From contig NC_133122.1 in the NCBI RefSeq assembly GCF_033568475.1, positions 142,917,402 to 142,981,401 on the forward strand: a stretch of 64,000 bases of DNA, given 5' to 3'. This stretch comes from Henckelia pumila (Eukaryota > Streptophyta > Magnoliopsida > Lamiales > Gesneriaceae). The notes beneath the pieces were generated by a model. The model worked only from the letters and a program-made list of their open reading frames with translations, searched no databases and had not been told where the DNA came from. Every line of letters begins with the position of its first letter. Within the stretch, counting starts at the first letter, position 1. The position numbers and the translations under genes are program-made. Positions 12,370-23,534 of the stretch are shown here, piece by piece.

Positions 12370-14324
12370 CATGCTTATGTTGATACATGAGCAAGAATGT
12401 GTTTAGGAAGCAAACATATACTTTCAAATCATTATTGAAAGAAATATGATAAAGGATTAAAAGTTCGAATAGGAGATGGATCAATAATCATGCTTGATAC
12501 AGTAGCAGAAAAATTTAAAATAGAAATTGAGGAAACAAAATTTATAATACCCATTATATACCAAATAGAATCAGGAATGAACATTATAATAGGAAATAAC
12601 TTTTTAAGAGAATATCTTTCTTTTACACAATTTGAAAATCACATAACTTTAAACAAAGGATCATCAATGATTTACATTCCTAAAATACGAACAACATTTC
12701 GTGTATGAAATGAAGGATTTACAAAGAATTTTCATAAAAGAAATACAAATCCAATAGAACTAAAAATAGAAAATATTTTAATAATTAATCCTAAAAAAGA
12801 AATCATGAAAAAATTTCATGGTATTTGTTCTGAAAATCCTCAGGACAAAATTAAGAAAAGAAAACAATTCATTGCTTCAATAAAACTCAAAGACCATAAT
12901 ATCACAATTCGTGAAGCACCAAGAAGATGCAACATCGATGATGTAAAAATATTCGAAAAAGAAGTTCAAGAATTATTAAAACTTAAGATAATCATCCCTA
13001 GTAAGAGTCCACACTCTTCACCAGCCTTTTATGTCAGTAAGAAAGATACTAATAAGAAAAGAATGGTAATTGATTATCGAAAAATGAATAAAGCAACAAT
13101 TATGGACGGATATTATATCCCAAATAAGAATGATTTACTATCTTATATAGGAGAAATGAAATATTTTTCTAGTCTAGATTGTAAATCAGGATTCTGGAAA
13201 ATTCAGCTAGAACCACAAACATAATTACTTACAGCACTCAGTTGTCCAAAAGGACAGTATCAATGGACTGTATTACCTTTCGGACTCAAACAAGCACCAG
13301 GTATCTTTCAAAGATATATGGATGAATCTTTTAAATCATATGTAGATTTTTGTTGTGTTTACATAGATGACATATTAATTTACTCAAAAATACTAGATCA
13401 ACATTATAAAGACCTCATGACTGTATTAGATATTTGTCATAAAGATCGAATTATACTTTCTGAAAGGAAAGTACAATTGTTTAAAATAAAAATAAATTAT
13501 TTAGGACTACAAATAGAAGACGAAAAACATTGTTTACAACAGCATATACTTAAGAAAATTCACGATTTTTCTAGTGAAATCAAGGATAAATATCAATTAA
13601 AAAGATTCTTAGGATTATTAACTTATTCTGTAAATTACATTAAGAAACTTGCAGAAATCAAAAAATATCTTCAGGCAAAACTTAAACAGGACTATAAGTG
13701 GAAATGGTCTAAAGACTAATTATATAGACACTATTAAAAAAAATAATTAGTAATCTTCCTGAGTTATATTTTCCTTCCAATAAAGACATAATAATAATTG
13801 AAACAGACGCTTCAGATGAATACTGGGGAGTATGTTTAAAAGATTATACAGGAGAAAGAAATTTAGAAGAGCTAACCAAAACAGCTACCAGGAATAATGA
13901 AGAATTATGTAATTATACATCAGGAAGTTTTCAAGGCGCACAACTAAATTATCACTCGAATGAAAAGAAATTATTAGCCTTAATATTTACAATTAGGACT
14001 TATAAAATTTATCTTATCTCTAAACCATTTTTAGTAAGAACAGATAATATGAATTTAACATATTTCAAGACAAGGAAAATATCGAGAAATGTAGGGAGAA
14101 ATGCAGCAAGACTAATTAGATGGCAATTGAAACTAAACCATTATCAGTTCGAGATCCAATATGTCAAAGGAACGGATAATTCATTACCCGATGCATTAAC
14201 CAGAGAACTTCATCCAAATTATACTATCCGTAGTAACGGGATAACAAAGGAGATCCTAAGTGATCCAAAAAATGACTACGAGTCATCCGAACATGCCTCA
14301 GAAAGCATGGGGAATATAAATTGA
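12370..14324 (+). pseudogene. Pararetroviral pol: aspartic protease, reverse transcriptase, RNase H (broken)
   Basis: The left edge enters directly in the protease active-site region at about 12380, so the N-terminus is missing. The frame is interrupted by stops at 12388 (inside the DTG motif, Gly codon position), 12436, 12706, 13222 and 13717. A frameshift lies between about 13720 and 13760. The reverse transcriptase shows the YIDD catalytic box near 13360-13375 and VIDYRKMNKAT near 13070. The RNase H domain has ETDASD near 13800 and ends with a LIRWQ-type motif near 14115-14130. The domain order and the absence of integrase fit Caulimoviridae rather than an LTR element. Confidence 0.85.
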
Positions 14325-14455
14325 TGAAATGAGATTTATATTCAGAAACATGAATTATTTTATGGCTTCAAGTCATCCGAGCATGCCTCAGAAAGCATGG
14401 GGAATATAAATTGATGAAATGAAATTTATATTCAGAAACATGAATTACTCTATGA
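14281..14455 (+). repeat. 90-bp tandem duplication at the end of pararetroviral pol
   Basis: The segment beginning AGTCATCCGA at 14281 recurs at 14371 with only a few transitions over about 75 bp. The first copy includes the pol stop codon (14322-14324). The second lies in the pol/transactivator intergenic gap. Confidence 0.8.
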
Positions 14456-14614
14456 GTAAAATAATCAATCTCATAAAGATTGGTTTAATTCTTGCAAAAG
14501 AATTCATAAATGCAATGATACGCATAATAAAAATATCCGAATTACTCATGATAAAGAGTTAAATTTCTAACAATTATATATATATATATATATATATATG
14601 TTTTCTCGTGCAGG

Positions 14615-15788
14615 ATGGACAAACTAAATCAATTAGAGGAAATATTGATCGACATACAGGAAGAAATTCAAATTCTTCAACAAAAAGAAAAGAATATAAT
14701 CGAAAAAATTCAGAGGATAAAAGAGAAGATGACAACCTCTTCATCATCATACTCACCAAGAACACCAAAAAAGATAGCCACTCCATTTGATAAAATAATG
14801 GAGATGAATGAGAAACAGTCAGTGGTCACAGTCAACACTGACAACAAAGAAAAAGAAAAGAAAAAAGAATTGGTGGTCACAGCCAACACCGAGAAAAATG
14901 AAAAAGAAGAAAGAACGTTTAAAAGCGCCCTTGAAACAAGAGAAAGAAAGATGGTCAATTTGCGACCACAGAAACCAATTTTTTAAAAAATAAATTTTCC
15001 AGAAAAACTCAAGACTGAATTCTTTGAAACACTAAAATATTTGATAATAGCCAAACCATCTACAGGATCTTGGCTACAAACTTGTGACACACAAAGCATA
15101 TCAAGAGCAAGAACACTGCAGGGTGCTCCAGCGCATGAAGTTGCAAGATTCTTTTCAAATGGATTATTAAGCGGATTGGAAGTCAGTCCCAACAATCTAG
15201 AGATAGAACTATTTCCATATCAACTGAGAAATAGTATTATCCAGTTCAAGAAAGCAGTCTTCAAAGACGATCCAGTGTTAACATTAAGTATTCATTCAAC
15301 CCTTCCAGATTGGGAAAATGACACATTCTATCAACCGATGATATACATCCAATGTCGAAGAAATAAAGACAAGTTCTTATTTGAAGGATCAAATGAAGAG
15401 AAACTAGTAATGGATATCTCAACACTTCATGAGATAAGAATAAAGACATTGATTGACATGATCTCAAAGACATGAAAGATTGATGGAAACTCAAAGGTTA
15501 AAATAAATTTTGCAACCAGTAAAATTTTATTAACCACTGGACACAAGGAGACAATCCAAAATAAAGAACAAGCCATGTTAGCTCAATTCGAAGCTCCAAT
15601 CTATGAAGCAAGAATTGACATGACCCGAGAAACCCAACAAATGTTATGTCAAAGACTAAGAACAATGATATCCACTCAAATATGGACATTGCCAAATAAT
15701 TCAGACAGAAGAAGCAGCTGTCAAAGAAGACAAACCAATAAAAAAATGGTCTGAATGTGCCAGTGAGTCAGATAGTGACACAATGTAA
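14615..15788 (+). pseudogene. Transactivator/inclusion-body-like protein of the pararetrovirus (broken)
   Basis: The frame starts at ATG 14615 with a Gln/Glu/Lys-rich, coiled-coil-like N-terminus and a Thr/Ser/Lys-rich linker. After a stop at 14984-14986 it continues as a globular domain (15041-15475) of the type seen in caulimovirus gene VI proteins, then has another stop at about 15473. A frame change near 15690-15710 is needed to reach the apparent terminus at 15786-15788. In exogenous relatives this protein supports polycistronic translation. The assignment rests on position (between pol and the promoter region) and general character, so it is less sure than pol. Confidence 0.55.
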
Positions 15789-15789
15789 A

Positions 15790-15956
15790 AACAAAAAAAA
15801 TCGTGGACCACACCACATGTGAAAGGCATCCACTCAGATGTAAAATAAGCTGTTTTCCATTATGTAATGTCGGGTGGTCCCCCTCTTTTCCTTTATTTTA
15901 ATTTTATATGCGTTTCTTCACGCCTATAAAAGGAGATGTTTGTGTTGTAAATAAAG
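15790..15956 (+). promoter_or_regulatory. Pararetroviral large intergenic promoter with TATA box and poly(A) signal
   Basis: Between the transactivator stop and the leader lies GC-richer sequence with a TATAAA box at 15925-15930. An AATAAA follows at 15950-15955, only 20 bp downstream. A poly(A) signal placed just after the transcription start is typical of caulimovirids, which use a terminally redundant RNA. Whether the promoter is active now is unknown. Confidence 0.6.
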
Positions 15957-16564
15957 AAGTGAAGTTTGAGTATCTCTCTCTCTTCTTAAGTTTCTTACAA
16001 TGTGGTTCATACAAGACGTATGAAAACTATCAGAAACTAAGAAACATAAAATCAGAAACAAAATTAAGCCTTATGGCTAATAACTAAACAAGCAGGGCGT
16101 AAGAAAGATAAGGTTGGAAGCCAACCATTGAAGATTCATGGTTAGAGTAAACCTGAAAATCCATAGAGTAAGTACCAGTTGATCAAGCGATCGTTAAGGG
16201 AAAGCAAGGATTTGGCCTCTGCTCAAAACCAAGGCTCATTCAATCAAGGTAACCTTCCCAAATCTCCTGCAGCCTTTAATTTAAAGAAATAGTCAAAATA
16301 CATTAATCATGTCATCATCCTTTATAAGAAATGGAAGATTAATAATAAAAAAACTGGTTTGAAATAGAAGATGATCATGAATATGATACATTTCATGAAT
16401 ATCGTTTAAATATTTCTGATTTAACCATATTTGAATCAATTTATCAACTAAAATTTGTAATAATAACCTATGAATGGAACCAAATTAATCTGAAAATATG
16501 TATCTGTTATAAATGAATCAGATCTGTAAAACATGAATGAGAAATTCATAAGAATTCCGCAACC

Positions 16565-16576
16565 TGGTATCAGAGC
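16565..16576 (+). other. Pararetroviral primer-binding site (tRNA-iMet type)
   Basis: TGGTATCAGAGC is the standard sequence complementary to the 3' end of plant initiator tRNA-Met. It lies about 640 bp downstream of the TATA box and just before the first viral frame, where caulimovirids start minus-strand synthesis. Confidence 0.8.
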
Positions 16577-16594
16577 GGTTAAAGTAGATTATTA

Positions 16595-16753
16595 ATGCCT
16601 GGATTAACTTTAGATATTGAGATTAAAAATTTATTTGATAAAATAATCTTATTAAAAGATTCAAGCCAAATAAATAAATATTGGAATAGAATAAAAGATC
16701 TACAAACCCTATATTTCAAAAATTATAAAAAGGAACATTTTTCAAGCACTTGA
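16595..16753 (+). CDS. Small ORF after the viral primer-binding site
   Basis: A 52-aa open frame starts at the first ATG downstream of the primer-binding site. Its position resembles the short gene VII of caulimoviruses. The product is Lys/Ile-rich with no recognisable domain. It may be a chance frame. Confidence 0.3.
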   Translation: MPGLTLDIEIKNLFDKIILLKDSSQINKYWNRIKDLQTLYFKNYKKEHFSST

Positions 16754-17101
16754 AAAATGATAATACAAATTTTTGAAAATAAAGAAATTGAAGAAATAAC
16801 AATCTATTATGAATAAGAATAAACTTTGTTATCGAAACCCGATCAACAAAAACAAAATAATAAAAGTAACAATTTTTACTAAATGAAAAATATATGAAAA
16901 TACAAAAGCAAATATCTTTAATTTATATTCTCAAAATATAAATTTTGATATAGAAATTGTGAAAACAATTTGAAACATCTCAAGAATTGTCAATCTTCAA
17001 TTGATAATTTCGAAGATTTCAGAATCTATTAGAACAAATAGATTCAACAAAAAGACTTCTAATAGCTTTAAGAAAATTAAGAAGTTCTATCATCTATTAA
17101 A

Positions 17102-18051
17102 ATGACAGAAGTAACAATTTCAAATCAAAACAGTCAGATTGATGAATCTGAAGAAAACCAAGAGTATAATTTGAATATTATATTTAATCAAAGTAAGTTT
17201 GCTGAAATACAGAAAACATGATTTTCTAATTCAAAACTAATCTAATAGATCAACCAGGAATATTAAGCAAGATTTCAAATTTTATTAATCCCAGAAAAAA
17301 TTTAATTTATTATTCGATTCGTACAAAAGAACGATCATGCAAAATAAATAACGAATTAAGGTCTAATACTCTGAAGTTGTTAACAGCTCAAAATATTGAT
17401 ACCATCATGGCAAAAGCCAGTGAAAAAGAACGATCTGAACTGAAATATGTTCATATCAGAGGAATTGAAATAATAGTATCAGCTCACTACCGAGAAGGAA
17501 TAGATACACCAATTGAAATCACTGTTCGTGACAAAAGGATACGTAATTTTGAGGATTCTATCCTTGAAAAAATTGAAGGAAACTTATGTTACAAAAAGAT
17601 GAAATTTTGTATTTATCCGCAATACAATATATCTCTTTTTGATAAAAATATAAATGACGTTTTAACACTAGATTATTACTTTTATAGAAATAATCTTATG
17701 TTAACAGAAAATCATCCAATCAATATAAACCAAGTTGTCGGCGTAGCAATGATTAATAATTCTCAAACAGGAATAATTTCAACAAAGCCAACTATTTCTG
17801 TTGAAAGAATGTTCGAAAATATTACAAGAATTGAACACCCTCGAAAAGCATTTATTGAAGAAATAAATCCCTATAAAAGATGGAGTTCAGATGACCTCCA
17901 AATCACAAAACAGTCCGTACCAAGAAGATCATTATCATTCGCTAGAAATGATGAAGATATTCTTGAAAATATTGGAACCATGAATCAAAATATTCTTAAA
18001 ATTAAACAAGCTATTGTTAATGAGTCAACCTCATCTCAATGGCGTCCTTAA
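17102..18051 (+). pseudogene. Pararetroviral movement protein (30K-type), broken N-terminus
   Basis: The last 224 codons (17380-18051) are open and show the beta-rich core expected of a 30K-superfamily movement protein. The first gene after the primer-binding site and leader is the usual place for it. Upstream, the frame beginning at ATG 17102 ends at a stop near 17220, and a frame change is needed to reach the long segment, which has no ATG of its own at its start. In living viruses such proteins form tubules through plasmodesmata. Identification is by position and general character. Confidence 0.5.
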
Positions 18052-18260
18052 TAAAATTAGAAAAAGATATAGGAGATTTAGAAAATAATATTAATAAGAT
18101 CAATCTATCAATATAAGAATTAGAGAAAAATTTCAAAGAATATATTGATTTAGCAACGACTATATTAATAATTGAACAAAAAAGACATAGTAATGAAATA
18201 TTAAACTATCTTAAGGAAGTTCTTCCAATAGATAACGGAAAAAGGAAAATGGAAGAATAA
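18039..18260 (+). pseudogene. Small coiled-coil virion-associated-type protein of the pararetrovirus (one internal stop)
   Basis: A 74-codon frame overlaps the end of the movement-protein frame by 13 bp and has a TAA near 18115. The heptad-like Leu/Ile spacing predicts a coiled coil, and the Lys-rich C-terminus could bind DNA. Position between movement and coat genes and this size match the caulimovirus gene III product, which decorates the virion. No aphid-transmission-factor gene is seen between the movement protein and this frame. Confidence 0.45.
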
Positions 18261-18273
18261 CCACCATTCAAAA

Positions 18274-19711
18274 TTGAATCATGGTATAGAAATCCCCTTA
18301 GTTATGGCAAACATAAGTATGGAGATGTTTAGTGAAACAGACCAATCTGATTTTGAACAAATAGGAGTAAATACAGAAGAATTATATCATTCACATCAGG
18401 AATCAGAACAATACAAAGATATTGATATTTCAAAATCAGAATCTGAAGATGATACTAGACCACGATTAAATCTACGAACGAATGTAGAAGGTAGTGGTGG
18501 AAGAGATGATGAAGAATTTAAATATAACAGAGACCAATACTCTGGATCTTATAAAGATGTTAGAGATATTCTTAGAGAATCAAAAACATCAGGATTTGTG
18601 AAACAGAATATCTTAGATTTAGGTTGTTCAACAGCTAAAGAAAGAAAATCAAAAATAGATCATTGGGCAAATGAACTATCAGTACAAATTCAATTAACAC
18701 CATTATTAGACAAAATGATAATATTCAAGTTTTAACTCATGGGATGATAAAAATGACACTGGTAGGAGCAGTAAGAACTTGGGCTGAAAACCTAGTAATT
18801 ACTAATCCACCACAAGGAATGGCAGGACATCGATATTTCGAACTATTTGTTGATGCCTTGTACCAAGAATTTTTAGGAGTTTCTAATAATGACGATAATT
18901 TAGTAGCCAAAAATATAGAACAAAATAGAGCAATCTTTATTCTGGATAATATAAAATTATGTAATTTATGTTATCTAGAAGAATTTATATGTGATTATGA
19001 AACAAACTATTATCAGTTAATAGATGCTGATAAAAAAGAACATTATAAATTAAGTATTTTTAATAAAATACCTAATATACCAATAAATAGTAAAGATGAA
19101 TTCTTAATTAGCGCTTATGCCAAAACACTAGGAGGAGCTATTAAATTTATTAAAGATGTTATAAAAAATAAATGTCATGAAGTAACATTAAATAAAAGAA
19201 TATCCAGATCTTACAAACAAAACAATAAACTTTGTTGTGACAAAATGGAATTCACAGTAAAAGAATACGGTTGCAAAACAAACATGTCACACAAACATTT
19301 AAAACGACAAAAACAAAATAAATTTAATAAACTTTATAAATCTTTTAATAGGAAATTTAATATTCCCTATAAGAAAAAGAAATTTAGAAGGATTTTTTTC
19401 AGAAAACCTTATAAAAGAAAATTTTATAAAAAATTTGATAATAAAAAACCACCTTGCCCAAAAGGTAAAGGAAATAACTGCACATGTTGGTTGTGCAATG
19501 AAGAAGGTCATTATGCAAATGAATGTCCAAAACGAAATGAAAAGAAAAACAAAGTTAAACTTTTAGAAGAATTATACAATCTTGGATTTTATCCAGTAGA
19601 AACAATTGAATGTTTATCAGAAGATAAAAATATTTATTATCTTGATGAATCAAGTAAATCAGATTTCGAATCCGATTCCATATTTGATAATTCAGAAAAT
19701 AATAATGATTA
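18274..19711 (+). pseudogene. Pararetroviral coat protein with CCHC zinc knuckle (split frame)
   Basis: Two consecutive open stretches, 18274-18735 and 18744-19711, make up the coat region. They are in different frames and the break is at about 18730. The N-terminal part is acidic. The C-terminal part has a long Lys/Arg-rich tract followed by one CCHC knuckle (C-x2-C-x4-H-x4-C, reading CWLCNEEGHYANEC) and an acidic tail. This acidic-core-basic-knuckle order is characteristic of caulimovirid capsid proteins. The viral block ends just after its stop codon. Confidence 0.75.
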
Positions 19712-19749
19712 AATTAAGATAATAATTAAATTAAGAACAAGGGCATTTT

Positions 19750-19862
19750 TAAAACAATTTAAACAATAGGGAGTTGAAACAAAGTTTAAACAACTAGAGA
19801 GTAAACACAAAGTTAAGTTTGACTTTGGAGAGTGAGTTGTACGTTGCCCATATATATACCTT
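19750..19862. repeat. Degenerate ~28-bp tandem array at the right edge of the pararetrovirus
   Basis: Read on the minus strand, phrases such as 'tttactctctagttgtttaa' repeat about every 28 bp and end in ATGCCCTT. The order and terminal phrase mirror the left array (12131-12255), so the viral block lies between two inverted, diverged arrays. Confidence 0.35.
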
Positions 19863-20013
19863 TCCAGGTTTTATTTATATATTATAATATATTAGGAATA
19901 ATAATTGCACAATCAAACTCCAGCTTCTTGGATAAAATTATATAAGTTATATATATATATAGAGTTTTTTTCAAGTGCCCACCTATCATGTTCATTACCA
20001 TGCCTACCAATGA

Positions 20014-20069
20014 TGTGTCACTATTCTATTGGACTTGATAAATTATAGGTCCAATAGAATAGTGACACA
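20014..20069. repeat. Perfect 21-bp inverted repeat with 14-nt loop
   Basis: Arms 20014-20034 and 20049-20069 are exact reverse complements (core CACTATTCTATTGGAC), with a 14-nt loop. Flanking sequence does not extend the pairing far. It is probably the relic of a small foldback element. Confidence 0.85.
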
Positions 20070-20265
20070 CATAAAAATTTTTGTGAGACAGTCTCATGAG
20101 CAAATTTTAAGCAACATATCTCTTAATTAAGTTACGTACGTACCCATGATAATGAATTACTTTTTTTATGTCAAAAATATAACTCTTTATTGTAAATTAA
20201 TGTGAGTGAGTTTGACTCGTCTCATGAATAAAGATCCGTGAAAGTTGAAACTATCTCACAAGATA

Positions 20266-20625
20266 TCAACTCATATATGACGTGGTTATTCTAGTTGATG
20301 ATAAATAGACCTTCTAACTATCAGTTCAAATATGTTATACATTGTTATGAGTGTTTGATAAGCTGAAGAGTGACTTGAATGTTTGTATACATACATGTAA
20401 ATTCAATCACAATGGTAATTAAAAGACTTGTTCTTTAAAAATGAAAATATTCAACTCATATACGACGTGGTTATTCTAGTAGATGATAAATAGTCCTTCT
20501 AACTAATCGGTTCGAATATGTAATATGTCATACATTGTTCCGAGCATTCGATAAGCTGAGGAGTGACAATCGTACATACCATACTATTATAACACTTGTT
20601 CTTTAAAAATTAAAATATTCGATTT
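20266..20625 (+). repeat. Imperfect direct duplication of about 180 bp
   Basis: The segment starting TCAACTCATATATGACGTGG at 20266 recurs at 20451 with substitutions and small indels. Both copies end in a similar CTTGTTCTTTAAAAAT phrase. It is non-coding. Confidence 0.75.
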
Positions 20626-21482
20626 ATCTCATTTTTTTTAGTAGATACATTTTTTGCCGATTTTTATTTCACCCATGTACATACCATACTATTATTCGAA
20701 AACGGTGATAATCGTTACAATGGTCGCTTATTACATGTTATATATATATATATATACACATTATTTAGGCTAAAAGAATTTTATGAGATCATGAAATTCC
20801 TAAGTTCATCTTGAGAGGAAGCGCGTCCATAAGAATTGCATTGAACGATACCATTACGAAGTTTAATTTTGTTTCTTTTATACTTTTAATTTTCTTCAAT
20901 ATGCTAATTTATTAACACTCACATTAATACTCTAGAAACATAATAACATAACTATAATATTTTTCAATTTAGCTGTTTCCAACATAAGTTAATGATTAGG
21001 AATATCAATGATTGGTCTATCAATTTACAAACCAGCAAGTTTAAAAATACAGAATAAATGCGTGTCAATGCGACACGGTGACCTAAAAAAAAATGAATAC
21101 GGTAAAATTATTATTAAATAGTTTATGTGTATGAATTAAATTCTTTAACCCAAAAATAAAATAAAATAAACACGAAATTCAAAGAAAGTTGTCGAGGGCA
21201 TTTTGGGAATCTTAGAGTCAATGCTAGACGTGATATAATCAACTCATTCTACCAAATCAGTTTAAATTAAACAAATATGAATATTAATGAGATCTATCAA
21301 ATCTTAGTTTGAGAGAGTGTACCTTAGACTAATTATTTTAAAAAGACCGTTAAATTTCAATTTAAGTTACATTAAATAAGCCACGACAACAAACATATAT
21401 ATATATATATACACACATACGTTTGTGTACATCGGTATTATACAAAAGACAATATCATAAATCTGTATTCGTAATATGTTAG

Positions 21483-21574
21483 GTTCTATGCTACACCGGG
21501 TGCTCTTCACCCGATGGATCTTGGTCCTTTATTGGGTATGTGCCCCACACAAAGCACCCGGTGAAACATAGAAC
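21483..21574. repeat. 22-bp inverted repeat (ACCGGGTGCT-type foldback)
   Basis: Arms 21483-21504 and 21553-21574 pair with only a few mismatches. The outer part reads GTTCTATG and the inner part CACCGGGTGCT. A 48-nt spacer itself repeats parts of the phrase (CACCCGATGG). A related phrase, GTGTTATGCCCGGTG, occurs at about 22250, so this may be a small dispersed element. Confidence 0.7.
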
Positions 21575-21711
21575 ATCCCGTAATATATGTCGATCTTGTT
21601 TACGTTTACATTGAAAATAATACTTTCGATAATTTTTCCATACGCCAGATTGAATTGGAGATCATTTCGCAAAAATGATTCGGCTCTTATTCATGCGACT
21701 TTGTGTGTGTA

Positions 21712-21748
<37 letters not shown>

Positions 21749-23534
21749 GAAGTTTGTGTTTGTCAAACATTATTTATTGACCTAATAATGAACTTCCAGA
21801 CACGTCTCTTTTATCTAACCTGTTCAATTCGTTCTACGTTATTGTTCTTTTAATTTATTCAGCTCCATCAACGTGCAACGTGCTGCCATGTCATAAAAAA
21901 ATGTTAATGTCTCTCTCTATTCTCTTAAAAAATTACAAAAACACCAACTTCCAATTTCAAATTTTAGTTTTAAAAAAAATTCAAAATGTAGTTCTTTCTG
22001 GATTTTTTTTATTCATTCACTAAATTATGTATTTATTTACGCATATGTATGTATATCCACAATTTCAGGGTCATAAAAAATAGGTGCCACAATTATTATT
22101 TTGTCTAATTCTTGCCCCGACTGACACAGCCTGACATAGAGAGACTATCTTTTTCAATTGATCACAAACTTATAAAAATGAATAAAAAAAATTAAATAAA
22201 ACAATAAAATACTGGCAAATGCTTAACTTGAGATAAATGGTAAATTCTGTGTTATGCCCGGTGAATTTCACACCGTTCATATCATTTGCCAATATCGATA
22301 TCTCAGGTTAGGAGATAAGATTGTTGAAATTATGGTGAGAGCCCGAGAATAAAACCACTTGTACACATTTGGATGTTTAACCTATTTATCATTTAATTTT
22401 TATTTGGCTGTGATACGAATATGTGACGTTTGTGTTATCTTTTAGATATTTTACTGTTGCATATATCGTGCACATGAGAATTTATTTGACATAAAATTTT
22501 CTGTTAAATGACGTGCTTTTTATGTTAATGTCAATTCTCAAATTAATTTCCTTCCATTTTAAAAATTTATTCGAGAGACTCGACAACAATTAAGATCACA
22601 ATTTTGGGACGAGATCGCGGATCGAAATAGCGCAACAATTCCTTCCTCAACACAAAAAAAAATTTATTTGGAAAAAAATATTATAGAATATTCCAATTAT
22701 ATTATTTTTTTGCAATTATTTATCTATCAGCCACTTACTCATAAATATTATTAATTCATTTAATTGTAATAATACAAATATATATTGATGACAAATTTAA
22801 AAATTAATTTAAAATTTTATATTTCGTGGAAAATTTATAGATATTCAATTAATAAACACATATAAATAAATATTTACCGAAACTATGAATAAGTATTCTT
22901 TTTTTAAAAAAAATATTATATATATATGTATATATTCCTATGTTGATAAAGAATGGAAACATTATTAATGCAACCATAATACATTAATGTTCAAAATATG
23001 ATTACAGCGCATGCCGTGGCTATGACTTTGTCCTACTGCTATGTTTTATTGTCTTCCACACCAATTTAATTTCTTTTTCCACTATTCATACACAATCTCA
23101 TAAAAAATTTAAAACATTCAAAATAACAAATTAATTTTTTTTAAACCTGATTTCAGCATAAGAGGAAATGAAATTATATACTACTTACTCTAATATTTCA
23201 ATCCAACCTAACATCCCATTTATTATATTTTTAAAACACCACATATATGATTAATATAATTAAATAATCTCATTTTGCAAGATAAAAAAAAATAATAGAA
23301 CCAATAATGGAGTAAATAATTTTTGTGCTTTTTTTTTGAAAAAAATAATAATGGAGTAAATAAAATTTATTATTAAAAAAAAGGCGTTGGGGGAATAAAT
23401 TGAAGCAACTAGCCTTAGCTGACTAAGAAGGGACGCGCATTATTTTTGCAAGCTGGAGCTTCTCTGTTCTCCCTATATGTCTTCAATTCACCTCTTTCTT
23501 TACTCGTGAAAATTTGTTTGTCCGCTTCCCTCTC
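21575..23534 (+). other. Intergenic DNA and promoter side of the LRR-extensin gene
   Basis: AT-rich non-coding DNA with a TA microsatellite at about 21713-21742. The last 100 bp become less AT-rich and presumably form the 5' leader of the LRR-extensin gene. No TATA box could be assigned with confidence. Confidence 0.4.

Larger units (their letters stand above)
12370..19711 (+). mobile_element. Endogenous pararetrovirus (Caulimoviridae-like), near full-length, circularly permuted, inactivated
   Basis: The 7.3-kb block carries, in order, protease-reverse transcriptase-RNase H, a transactivator-like frame, a promoter/leader region with tRNA-Met primer-binding site, movement protein, a small coiled-coil protein and coat protein. 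This is the gene order of a circular caulimovirid genome opened between coat protein and protease. Separate movement, virion-associated and coat genes plus a transactivator gene suggest a Caulimovirus/Soymovirus-like layout; the genus is not established. There are no LTRs and no integrase. Pol, the movement protein region, the small coiled-coil frame and the transactivator frame carry stops or frameshifts, and the coat frame is split, so this is an old non-functional copy. Confidence 0.85.

Noticed and set aside
16561..16580. tRNA gene at the TGGTATCAGAGC match.
   Set aside because: Only the 12-nt primer-binding sequence is present, with no cloverleaf around it.
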